The notes under the pieces were generated by a model. It saw only the letters and a program-made list of their open reading frames with translations, was not told where the DNA came from and did no database searches. From Streptomyces sp. BHT-5-2 (lineage in GTDB: Bacteria; Actinomycetota; Actinomycetes; Streptomycetales; Streptomycetaceae): a DNA stretch of 64,000 bases. Each line of letters begins with the position of its first letter. Position 1 is the first letter of the stretch. Positions 8,779 through 16,535 of this stretch are shown in pieces. The position numbers were made by a program, and so were the translations under genes. The stretch lies in NCBI RefSeq assembly GCF_019774615.1, contig NZ_CP081497.1, forward strand, positions 2,108,001 to 2,172,000, written 5' to 3'.

Positions 8779-9267
8779 ATGTCGTGGGTGGTTCGGCGGC
8801 GGGAAGATGTTGATCTTGACGTCTGTGTGGCGGTGCTCGGTGAGGTGCACGCGCACAGCGGCTATCCCCATCACTGGCCCGACGATCCGGTTCGGTGGCT
8901 CACTCCCGAAGGGCTGACGGCTGCCTGGGTCGTCGAGTCGGGCGGGACGGTGTTCGGCCATGCCGCGCTGTGCGGACATGAGGTCAGCCGGCTTTACGTT
9001 GCGCCCGGCGCCCGGGGGCACGGACTCGGCACGCGGCTGATGGCCGTCGTCGAGGCGGAGGCGGCGGCTCGTGGGCTGCGGCTCGTACTGGAAGTGAAGA
9101 CCTCCGACACGTCGGCCGTTGCGCTGTACGAGCGCCGGGGCTGGGTGCGGCGCGGCACCGAGCGTCAGGAGTGGCGCATGGCACGGGCGGCACCGGAAGC
9201 GGTGGAGGTGGTGGAGGTGCATCGGTATGAGGCGCCGGTGGGTGGGGGGAGGGAAGTGGAGGTTTAG
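8779..9267 (+). CDS. GNAT-family N-acetyltransferase
   Basis: About 163 aa. The acetyl-CoA-binding motif A is clear: VSRLYVAPGARGHGLGTRLM (V/I-x-x-x-x-R/Q-x-x-G-x-G/A). It is followed by the motif B region ALYERRGWVRRG. Start ATG 8779 gives MSWVVRRREDVD, the usual N-terminal strand of the fold; earlier in-frame starts add a Gly/Arg-rich tail without homology character. The C-terminus runs a little long (VEVHRYEAPVGGGREVEV). The acceptor is unknown. Confidence 0.87.
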   Translation: MSWVVRRREDVDLDVCVAVLGEVHAHSGYPHHWPDDPVRWLTPEGLTAAWVVESGGTVFGHAALCGHEVSRLYVAPGARGHGLGTRLMAVVEAEAAARGLRLVLEVKTSDTSAVALYERRGWVRRGTERQEWRMARAAPEAVEVVEVHRYEAPVGGGREVEV

Positions 9268-9319
9268 GAGGCGAGTGGCTTGGCGGTGTGTGTGGCGGGG
9301 GAGCGGGTGACGGTGCTCC

Positions 9320-9367
9320 ATCCAGGGGTAGTGGTCTCGTTCGATCCAGGCGTAGTGGTCTCGTTCG
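9320..9367. repeat. Two-copy 24-bp tandem repeat
   Basis: Two adjacent 24-bp units, each starting ATCCAGG and ending TCTCGTTCG, differ at one base. They lie in the gap before the aminotransferase-fold gene. They could be operator half-sites or slippage products; no function is shown by the sequence. Confidence 0.8.
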
Positions 9368-9599
9368 CCGTCGTGTGGTCTCGACCGGCCTCGGCCGGTG
9401 GGGCTCGGCGACTTCCGGTCGTGGCCGGTGCGTCGAGGTGCGCTCGGTCGGGGTGGGGGCCGTTGGCCTCGGGGGCAGCGGTAACCCTCCGCTGACGTGT
9501 CGCCCCCCGTCGCCACCTCCCTGATCTGCGAAGGTGGTCGGGGCCGTCAATCATGTGATGGGCCCACGATCGACCGGCCGCCGTCGAGTGGAGGTACGG

Positions 9600-10940
9600 A
9601 TGCAGCGGACCGCACCGGATCCGCAGCGGGAGCCGGATCCGGCCCCGCCGGTGGGTTTGCCGGTCCTCCCGGAACTCGCCGCGCATCTCGCCGCGGCGGC
9701 CGACCGCACCGTCCCCGAGCCCCCCGGTGGTTCCCTGCCCCTGCGCACCGCCGCCTGCGGCTACTGGGAGCGCCGCGGACTGTTCACCCCCGCCGACCGG
9801 GTGCTCGCCGCCCCTGGGGCGGCCGCTCTGCTTCTCGCCCTGTATGCCGCGACGGAGGGTGCGGTGCTACTGACGCGGCCGTGCGCCGAGTGGTACGCGC
9901 CGCCCGCCCGGTTGCTCGGGCGGGCGGTCCATGTGACGCCGGTACCGGCGGAGTCGGGTGGGCTGCCGGATCCGTTCGCGCTGCTGGAGACCGTACGGCG
10001 GGCCAGGATGCACGGCGACACGCCGCGCCTCCTCGTCCTGTCCGTCGCTGACGACCCGACCGGCACCTGCCCGCCGCCGGAGCAGCTGCACGAGGTGTGC
10101 GAGGCGGCCGCCGAGGAGGGGCTGTGGGTCGTCAGCGACGAATCGAGCCGGGATCTGCTGCACGATCCGCATGACACGGTGGTGCTCAGCCCCGCCGAGA
10201 TGCTGCCCGGCGAGGTCGTGGTGCTGACCGATCTGCGGGCCGCCCTGCTGCCCGCCTCCTGGCCCGCCGCGCTGGCCCGTTTTCCGGGTACGCGACGGGG
10301 CGCCCTCCTGAGGGACGCGGTGCGCCAGACACTGGCCCGTCTGTACACGCCGCTCGCCGGGCCGCTGGCCCATACGGTCACCCATGCGCTCGGCGAACCG
10401 GACGTCGTACGGGAGCGGACCGCGACCGCGGCCCGGGTGTACGGGGCACTCACGAGGGCGCTGCACCGCACGCTCACCGGGGCCGGGGCGCTCTGCCGTC
10501 CGCCCCATGCGGGCAGCCGTCTCTACGCCGACCTCGAACCGTTGCGGCGTCCGCTCCGGGCCCGTGGCATCACCGGGTCGGTCGCGCTGGAGGGGGAGTT
10601 GGCGCGTTGGGGGGCTCGCGGGGGACATCGTTTCGAGGATGATCCGGACGCCCTGCGGGTGCGGCTGGGGGCGGACGTTCTGCTGGGCGCCGACATCGGG
10701 TTGCGGCAGCGGGTGCTGGATGCGGCTGATCCGCTCGAACTGCCGCATGTGCGGGACGGGTTGGGGGAGTTGGCGCGGGCGTTGGCCGAACTGGGCGGCG
10801 GTCCTTCTTCGCCCGGCCCGGGGGCGAGGGCGGGGGAGGACGGCGAGGGTGGCGGGGGCGGCGGGGGCGGGGTGTCGCCGGACGGGGGGTCGTTCGTGGG
10901 TGGTTGGGGGACGGACGTGGAGGGGAGCGCGGGGAGTTGA
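9600..10940 (+). CDS. Aminotransferase class I/II-fold protein lacking the PLP lysine
   Basis: About 446 aa. Fold-type I features are present: an N-terminal RTAACGYWERRGL segment, the VADDPTGT loop (normally NPxNPTG) and the VVSDESSRDLL strand with the pyridine-N aspartate (Asp180). Where family members have Ser-x-Ser-Lys-x-x-x-x-Pro-Gly, this protein reads VVVLTDLRAALLPASW. Reading the whole product, I find no lysine at all, so no internal PLP aldimine can form. It is either a non-catalytic PLP-fold protein or uses another chemistry. The C-terminal 45 residues are Gly-rich low complexity. GGAGG sits 5 nt before ATG 9600. Confidence 0.8.
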   Translation: MQRTAPDPQREPDPAPPVGLPVLPELAAHLAAAADRTVPEPPGGSLPLRTAACGYWERRGLFTPADRVLAAPGAAALLLALYAATEGAVLLTRPCAEWYAPPARLLGRAVHVTPVPAESGGLPDPFALLETVRRARMHGDTPRLLVLSVADDPTGTCPPPEQLHEVCEAAAEEGLWVVSDESSRDLLHDPHDTVVLSPAEMLPGEVVVLTDLRAALLPASWPAALARFPGTRRGALLRDAVRQTLARLYTPLAGPLAHTVTHALGEPDVVRERTATAARVYGALTRALHRTLTGAGALCRPPHAGSRLYADLEPLRRPLRARGITGSVALEGELARWGARGGHRFEDDPDALRVRLGADVLLGADIGLRQRVLDAADPLELPHVRDGLGELARALAELGGGPSSPGPGARAGEDGEGGGGGGGGVSPDGGSFVGGWGTDVEGSAGS

Positions 10941-11147
10941 TGCTTCGTCAGGGTGTGGGTGCGGGATGTGCCGTGGCCTCCGTGATCGCCACCGGCTCCG
11001 CCTCCGCCTCCGCCGTTCCGAACTCCGCCACCGCCGTGACGGACTCCGCTTCGTTGCCGTTGCCGTCCTCCCCTTCATGCCACAGGCACGACGCACCCGA
11101 TCGCCTCGTGACTCCGGTTCCGCCCGGCCATCGAATGGAGCTCCTGG

Positions 11148-12407
11148 ATGACCGAACAGACCGAGCGCTCTCTGACGGGGCGCTCCCTCGACGAAACCTC
11201 CCGCGGGGGCACCTCGCGTGCCGAGCCCTCCGGTGCCGAACGGGGGCCGCATACCGACGACCGCTACGAGGGGGACCGTCAGGAGGGGGAACGCCCCGAC
11301 GGGGACCGTGACGTCGTTGCGGAAGCGGCCAACAGCGGTGGTGGGGACGGTGGTGGTGGGTCCGTGGGGACGGCGGCTGCCGTGCGTACCACCACCGCCG
11401 CGCTTCCCGAGACCGCGCCGCCGCCGCTCGCCGAGCCGCGACCCCTGGGGGAGCCCCGTACGTGGCCCCGGGACTTCACCGACCGGCTGACCGCGCCGCT
11501 GCCCGGTGTCCGTGCGTTGGCCCGGATCGCGCGGGAGGGCAAGCTCCGCCCGGCACCCGAGACGCTGGAGCAGATCCAGCAACTCCCCTTCGAGCCCGGC
11601 CCGATGCCGGACGCCGGGCCCTCGACCATCGCGCTGACCTGGGTCGGACACGCCAGTTGGGTCGTCCGGATCGGTGGGCTGACCGTCCTCACCGACCCGG
11701 TGTGGTCCCGCAAGATCCTCGGGACGCCGGCCCGGGTCACCCCCGTAGGGGTCCGCTGGGAGGACCTGCCCCCGATCGACGCCGTCGTCATCAGCCACAA
11801 CCACTACGACCACCTGGACGCGCCGACGCTCAAGCGGCTGCCGCGGGACGTTCCGCTGCTGCTCCCCGCGGGGGTCGGCACCTGGGCCAGGCGGCGCGCG
11901 TTCACGCAGGTCACCGACCTGGACTGGTGGGAGGCGGTGGAAGTGGCCGGGCCCGGCGGCCCGGTGCGGTTCGACTTCGTGCCGGCGCACCACTGGAGCA
12001 AGCGGACGCTCACCGACACCTGCCGCTCCCTCTGGGGCGGCTGGATGCTCACCGCCCCTGACGGACGGCGGATCCACTTCGCGGGGGACACCGGTTACGG
12101 CCACTGGTTCGAGGAGATCGGGCGCCGCTACCGGGACATCGATCTGGCGCTGGTGCCCATCGGGGCGTACGACCCGCGGTGGATGTTGCGGCCGGTGCAC
12201 ACCGACCCGGAGGAGGCCGTACGGGCCTGCCAGGACCTGGGAGCGCGGATTCTGGTGCCGATGCACTGGTCGACGTTCCTGCTCTCCGCCGAACCCCCGT
12301 TGGACCCGTTGCACCGCATCCGGGCGGCCTGGGCGGCGGCCGGCCGTCCACGGTCCGACCTTTGGGATCTTCCGGTGGGGGCGTCGAGGGTGTTGGGGGA
12401 GGGCTGA
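11148..12407 (+). CDS. Metallo-beta-lactamase-fold hydrolase, NAPE-PLD/UlaG-like
   Basis: About 419 aa. The N-terminal ~120 residues are low complexity (Thr/Arg/Glu-rich, then Pro-rich). The MBL domain starts near IALTWVGHASWVVRI and contains the HNHYDHLD metal motif (H-x-H-x-D-H), a later PAHHW, the bridging Asp in FAGDTGYGHW and the final His in MHWSTF. This arrangement matches N-acylphosphatidylethanolamine phospholipase D-like and lipid-metabolism MBL proteins. It follows the lysine-free aminotransferase-like gene in the same direction with a 207-nt gap. The substrate is unproven. Confidence 0.88.
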   Translation: MTEQTERSLTGRSLDETSRGGTSRAEPSGAERGPHTDDRYEGDRQEGERPDGDRDVVAEAANSGGGDGGGGSVGTAAAVRTTTAALPETAPPPLAEPRPLGEPRTWPRDFTDRLTAPLPGVRALARIAREGKLRPAPETLEQIQQLPFEPGPMPDAGPSTIALTWVGHASWVVRIGGLTVLTDPVWSRKILGTPARVTPVGVRWEDLPPIDAVVISHNHYDHLDAPTLKRLPRDVPLLLPAGVGTWARRRAFTQVTDLDWWEAVEVAGPGGPVRFDFVPAHHWSKRTLTDTCRSLWGGWMLTAPDGRRIHFAGDTGYGHWFEEIGRRYRDIDLALVPIGAYDPRWMLRPVHTDPEEAVRACQDLGARILVPMHWSTFLLSAEPPLDPLHRIRAAWAAAGRPRSDLWDLPVGASRVLGEG

Positions 12408-12511
12408 CGGCCTTGTGCTGCCGGCCGGTCGGCCGGTCGGCGTGTCCTCATCCGTTCCGCCCGCTCCCCGACGTTCTACTCCCTGGCGTTCTACTCCGCG
12501 ACGCTCTGCCG

Positions 12512-13273
12512 TCAGCTGTCCCCTTCGACCGGCCGTTCTTCCCCGTTCGCAGGCACTCCGCCGCTCCTGTTCACCGCGGCCGTGTTCGTCCCGTTCGACG
12601 GTGCAGGGCGACGGAGCCGGCGCCAGACGGTCGGGAGGGCGCCGAACAGCACCGTCAGGGCGAGGGCCGCGGCCACGCCCTGCCAGGGTTCGGGGAAGAG
12701 GGAGCCGCCCAGCACACCGATCAGCTGGTAGGTCGCCGCCCAGGCCAGGCAGGCGGGCAGGGCGCCGCGGACGAAGCGCCGGGGCGGCATCGCGGAGAGC
12801 AGGCAGGCGAGCATGACCGGGACGCGGCCGGCCGGTATCAGGCGGGAGAGCACCAGCACCAGCACGCCGTGCTCCCGCAGCCGGTGCCGGGCCTGGGCCA
12901 GGCGCTCGGGGGCGGCGCGGTCGCGCAGCCGGGCCAGCCAGCGGGAGCCGTTGCGGGAGCGGACGCCGCGCCGCCCGAGCCAGTACAGCCCCATGTCCCC
13001 GATGAACGCGGCACCGGACGCGACCGCGAAGACGAACAGCGGGGCCAGCGGTGAACTGTGGTGGAAGGCGACCGCGGCCGCCGAGCTGACCACCGCGCCG
13101 GTCGGGACGACGGGCACCAGCGACCCCAGCACCACCAGCAGGAACAGCGACGGGTAGCCCACCGCCTGTTGCGTCGATTCCGGCGGGACGTGGGTGATCA
13201 CCTGGTGCAGGCCGTCGGCCAGCGCCGTCCCGAGGAGGGCCGTCCCGGCCAGTGTCGGCCCGGTGGGCGTCAT
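12512..13273 (-). CDS. DedA/VTT-family membrane protein
   Basis: 253 aa with about five hydrophobic segments. The VTT signature region FAVASGAAFIGDMGLYWLGRRG is followed by a basic loop and the LSRLIPAGRVPVMLACLLSAM motif containing the family Arg and Pro. DedA proteins move undecaprenyl phosphate or phospholipids across the membrane. The ATG overlaps the stop of the upstream MBL gene as ATGA, so the two are coupled. The C-terminal tail (about 30 aa, Asn/Gly/Glu) is cytoplasmic-looking. Confidence 0.9.
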   Translation of the reverse strand: MTPTGPTLAGTALLGTALADGLHQVITHVPPESTQQAVGYPSLFLLVVLGSLVPVVPTGAVVSSAAAVAFHHSSPLAPLFVFAVASGAAFIGDMGLYWLGRRGVRSRNGSRWLARLRDRAAPERLAQARHRLREHGVLVLVLSRLIPAGRVPVMLACLLSAMPPRRFVRGALPACLAWAATYQLIGVLGGSLFPEPWQGVAAALALTVLFGALPTVWRRLRRPAPSNGTNTAAVNRSGGVPANGEERPVEGDS

Positions 13274-14127
13274 CGGGTGGTCCTCGGGCGCACCGACTCG
13301 CCGTGGCCGAGCCGGTGCACCGTGACCTCCGGCGCGACCAGCGCGGTCTGCCGCTCGAACTCCTGGCCCGGCGAGTGGAACTCGTGCGGGCGGACGGCGT
13401 CCAGGCCGATCGGCCAGTACGTGCCGTAGTGCACCGGGACGGCGCTGCACGGGGCCAGCCGGGACGCCGCCACCGCGGCCCGCCGGGGGTCGAGGTGGCC
13501 GTGGCCGAGGAACGGCCCCCAGCCGCCCACCGGCAGCAGTGCCACCTCGCACGGCCCGACCTCGTCCGGCAGCTCCGGGAACAGTCCGGTGTCGCCGGCG
13601 AAGTAGGTGCGGGCCGCGCCGTGGATGACGTAGCCGAGCGCGGGGACGCGACGGGGGCCGCAGGGGAGCCGCCGGCCGTCGTGCGCGGCTCGCACCGCGC
13701 GGACGGTCACCGCGGGGGCGGTCACTGTGGGGGCGCCGATCCGGCATTCCTCGCCGGGTCGCAGTTCGATCAGCGGCAGGTGCCCGGCCGCGGCTACCCG
13801 GCGCAGTCCCGGGACGGCGGCCGGTGCGCCGTACGGGACGACCAGCCTGGTGCCGGGGGCGAGCCTGGCGAGCGAAGCGGGGTGCAGATGGTCGGCGTGC
13901 AGATGGGAGATGAGGACGGCGTCGGCGCGGGCCGCCTCGGGCGGTGGCAGTGCGCCCCGCCGGCGGCGCAGGTGGGCGAGCCGGGCCACGAACAGCGGGT
14001 CGGTCAGCACCCGCACACCGGAGTCCTCGACCGTCACCGTGGCGTGACCCCACCAGGTGACTTCCACCGACTCCGCGGATTCCCCGGATTCCACGAATCC
14101 AGCGGAGTCCGCCGACTTCGCCGACAT
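13270..14127 (-). CDS. Metallo-beta-lactamase-fold hydrolase coupled to DedA protein
   Basis: 285 aa. The MBL motif HLHADHLHP (H-x-H-x-D-H) is present, with further ligands in RAAHDGRR, FAGDTGLFP and VPVHYGTYW. The N-terminus VEVTWWGHATVTVEDSGVRVLTDP is characteristic of the UlaG/NAPE-PLD-like branch, so this is a second member of the same broad family as the gene at 11148, in the opposite orientation. GGAGGTG precedes the ATG by 9 nt. Coupling with a DedA flippase-like gene suggests a role in lipid or envelope turnover (inference). Confidence 0.88.
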   Translation of the reverse strand: MSAKSADSAGFVESGESAESVEVTWWGHATVTVEDSGVRVLTDPLFVARLAHLRRRRGALPPPEAARADAVLISHLHADHLHPASLARLAPGTRLVVPYGAPAAVPGLRRVAAAGHLPLIELRPGEECRIGAPTVTAPAVTVRAVRAAHDGRRLPCGPRRVPALGYVIHGAARTYFAGDTGLFPELPDEVGPCEVALLPVGGWGPFLGHGHLDPRRAAVAASRLAPCSAVPVHYGTYWPIGLDAVRPHEFHSPGQEFERQTALVAPEVTVHRLGHGESVRPRTTR

Positions 14128-14289
14128 GCTGTGCCCACCTCCGTTCCGCCCCCGACCGATCCTCCCCCATCCACCCGAGAAACCAACGCCGGGGCGCACC
14201 CCCGGCCCCTGCGCCCGATCCCCACACCCCACCGCCCCGAGATGGCACCCTTGGCGCGAATGCCCGCCCCGTCGGAGCGGTGGGCCCGA

Positions 14290-14319
14290 GTGCGGATGCG
14301 AATGCGGATGCAGATGCGG
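14290..14319 (+). repeat. Five imperfect ATGCGG hexamers just upstream of or within the N-terminus
   Basis: Hexamers GTGCGG, ATGCGA, ATGCGG, ATGCAG, ATGCGG are in register and in frame with the following gene. They offer several start codons encoding alternating Met-Arg. If translated they add a basic leader; if not, they lie just before GGAGG. Confidence 0.75.
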
Positions 14320-14331
14320 AGGACGGGACGG

Positions 14332-16425
14332 GTGCGGACCGTGCGGTGGAGGGCTCTCGGTGGTGCGCTGCTGAGGGTGCTGGCCGTCTGGGCCGTCTCC
14401 AGCCTGACCCTGCTCGCGCTGGCCGCGGTGCTGCCCGATTTCCGCCTCCAGGCCGACGGCGGCGAGAGCCTCACCCGTACCGCGCTCACCGCCGCGCTGG
14501 GCGCCGGCGCGTTCGGCCTGCTCAGCGCGCTGGTGTGGCCGCTCCTGGTACGTGCGTTGCTGCTGGTGCCGGCGCTGGTGCTGGGGTTGCTGGTGTTCTT
14601 CCTCAACGGTTCGCTGCTGCTGCTCGCGCTGGGCGTGATCCCGGAGGGGCGGGGGCAGACGACGCCGGAGACCGCGGTGATCGTGGCGGCGGTGATGTCC
14701 GCGGCGTCCTCGGCGACCTCCACGTTCCTGGCGGTGCGCAACGACGAGGCGTACCGGCGCCGGCTGGTGCGGCTGGCCGGCCGGCGGGGCAGGCGGGCCG
14801 ACGGGGGTCGTGGGCGGGTCACGCCCGGGACGCTCTTCCTCCAGCTCGACGGCGTCGGTCACGACGTGCTGCGGGCGGCGACCCGTGGTGAGCGGCCACT
14901 GATGCCGACCGTCGCCGAGTGGCTGGGCACCACCCACCGGCTCGCCCCGTGGCGCACCGACTGGTCCAGCCAGACCGGCGCCAGCCAGCTCGCCATCCTG
15001 CACGGCAGCAACGAGGACCTGCCCGCCTTCCGCTGGTACGAGAAGGAGACCGGCGACGTCATCGTCAGCAACCGGCCCAGCAGCGCCGCCGAGCTCCAGC
15101 GCCGGGCCGTCGCGCGCACCGGCGACGCCGGGCTGCTCGGCCACGACGGGGCCAGCCGCGGCAACCTCTTCAGCGGCGGGGCCGACCAGGTCGCACTGGT
15201 GATGTCGGTGGCCGCCCGGCGCGGCCGGTACAACCGCTCCCGGGCCGGCTACTTCGCGTACTTCTCCGACCCGGCCAACGCCACCCGGACCGCGGTCTCC
15301 TTCGTCGCCGAGGTCCTCCGGGAGGTCGGCCAGGCGCTGCGCAGCCGCTGCCGCCGCGAGCGTCCACGGGTCGGGCGCGGCGGCCTCTACCCGGTCATCC
15401 GGGCGTTCGCGACCGTCGTCGAGCGCGATGTGGTGGTCGCGGCGGTCGTCGGCGACATGCTGGCCGGCCGCACCGCGGTCTACGCCGACCTCGTCGCCTA
15501 CGACGAGGTGGCGCACCACTCGGGTCCCGGGCACCGCGACACCCACCAGGTGCTGCGCCGCCTCGACCGCAGCATCGCCCTGATCGCCAAGGCCGCCCGG
15601 CACGCGCCCCGGCCGTACCGCGTCGTGCTCCTCTCCGACCACGGCCAGAGCCCCGGCGCGACCTTCCGGGACCGCTACGGGCTGACCCTGGGCGACCTGG
15701 TCCGCGCCGGGTGCGGGCTGCCGGTCCGGCGGCGGGTCGGGCGCACCGCCAGCGGCGCGGAGGCCCGGGAGGCGGCGCGGGCGGCGCTGGGCCGGCCCGA
15801 GGGGACGGCGGACGGCGACCGGCGTGGGGCGCACCCCGTGGTGCTGGCGTCCGGCAACCTCGGGCTGGTGTCGTTCCCCGACGTCCCCGGCCGGCTCACC
15901 CGCGAGGAGCTGGACCGCCGGCATCCGGCGCTGCTGGACACCCTCGCCGGCCACCCGGGCATCGGCTTCGTCCTGGTCCGCTCGTCGGCGCACGGTGCGG
16001 TGGTGCTGGGGCCGGGCGGCGGCGAGCACCACCTCGACACCGGGCGGATCATCGGCGCCGACCCACTGGCGCCCTTCGGGCCCGGCGCGGCCGAGGCGGT
16101 CCGCCGCACCGACCGGTTCCCGCATGTCGCCGACCTCATGATCAACTCGGTGTGCGATCCGGCGACCGGGGCGGTGCACGCCTTCGAGGAGCAGATCGGC
16201 TCGCACGGCGGGCTGGGCGGGCCGCAGAGCCGGCCGTTCCTCCTGTGGCCCGTAGAGCTGAGCCCGCCGGTCCCGGACGGGGCGGTGCCGACCGGCGCCG
16301 AGCAGGTGCACCGGGTGCTGCGCCGCTGGCTGCGGGAGGCGGACGGCCCGCAGGCGCCACTCGGTGCGGGCGCGGAGGCGCCGCACCGGCCGCTCGGACC
16401 GGAGGCGGACGACCTGCGGCGCTAG
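14332..16425 (+). CDS. Phage-holin-family membrane domain fused to an alkaline-phosphatase-fold phosphodiesterase
   Basis: About 697 aa from GTG 14332, which has GGAGG 9 nt upstream; ATG 14242, 14260 or 14296 are alternatives. The first ~150 residues hold four transmembrane helices of the mycobacterial 4-TMS holin superfamily type. The rest is a nucleotide pyrophosphatase/phosphodiesterase-like domain: LFLQLDGVGHDVL opens it, then TDWSSQTGASQLAILHG, AYDEVAHHSGP and LLSDHGQSPG supply metal and nucleophile candidates. The orientation suggests a membrane-anchored phosphodiesterase, as in other actinobacterial holin-phosphodiesterase fusions. Divergent from the MBL/DedA pair. Confidence 0.85.
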   Translation: MRTVRWRALGGALLRVLAVWAVSSLTLLALAAVLPDFRLQADGGESLTRTALTAALGAGAFGLLSALVWPLLVRALLLVPALVLGLLVFFLNGSLLLLALGVIPEGRGQTTPETAVIVAAVMSAASSATSTFLAVRNDEAYRRRLVRLAGRRGRRADGGRGRVTPGTLFLQLDGVGHDVLRAATRGERPLMPTVAEWLGTTHRLAPWRTDWSSQTGASQLAILHGSNEDLPAFRWYEKETGDVIVSNRPSSAAELQRRAVARTGDAGLLGHDGASRGNLFSGGADQVALVMSVAARRGRYNRSRAGYFAYFSDPANATRTAVSFVAEVLREVGQALRSRCRRERPRVGRGGLYPVIRAFATVVERDVVVAAVVGDMLAGRTAVYADLVAYDEVAHHSGPGHRDTHQVLRRLDRSIALIAKAARHAPRPYRVVLLSDHGQSPGATFRDRYGLTLGDLVRAGCGLPVRRRVGRTASGAEAREAARAALGRPEGTADGDRRGAHPVVLASGNLGLVSFPDVPGRLTREELDRRHPALLDTLAGHPGIGFVLVRSSAHGAVVLGPGGGEHHLDTGRIIGADPLAPFGPGAAEAVRRTDRFPHVADLMINSVCDPATGAVHAFEEQIGSHGGLGGPQSRPFLLWPVELSPPVPDGAVPTGAEQVHRVLRRWLREADGPQAPLGAGAEAPHRPLGPEADDLRR

Positions 16426-16535
16426 GCCGGACCTCCCGAAGGTTTTGCCGGTCGGCACCCCCCTCGCGGGACAAAACCCGGTGATTTTGCGGGGGCCCTC
16501 CCGTCGCCGACCATGGCTGCGCCCGGTAATCCCGG

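Noticed and set aside
13252..14331. N-terminal extension of the holin/phosphodiesterase frame by up to 360 codons
   Set aside because: It overlaps the MBL gene antisense and has shadow composition; the real product begins near 14332.
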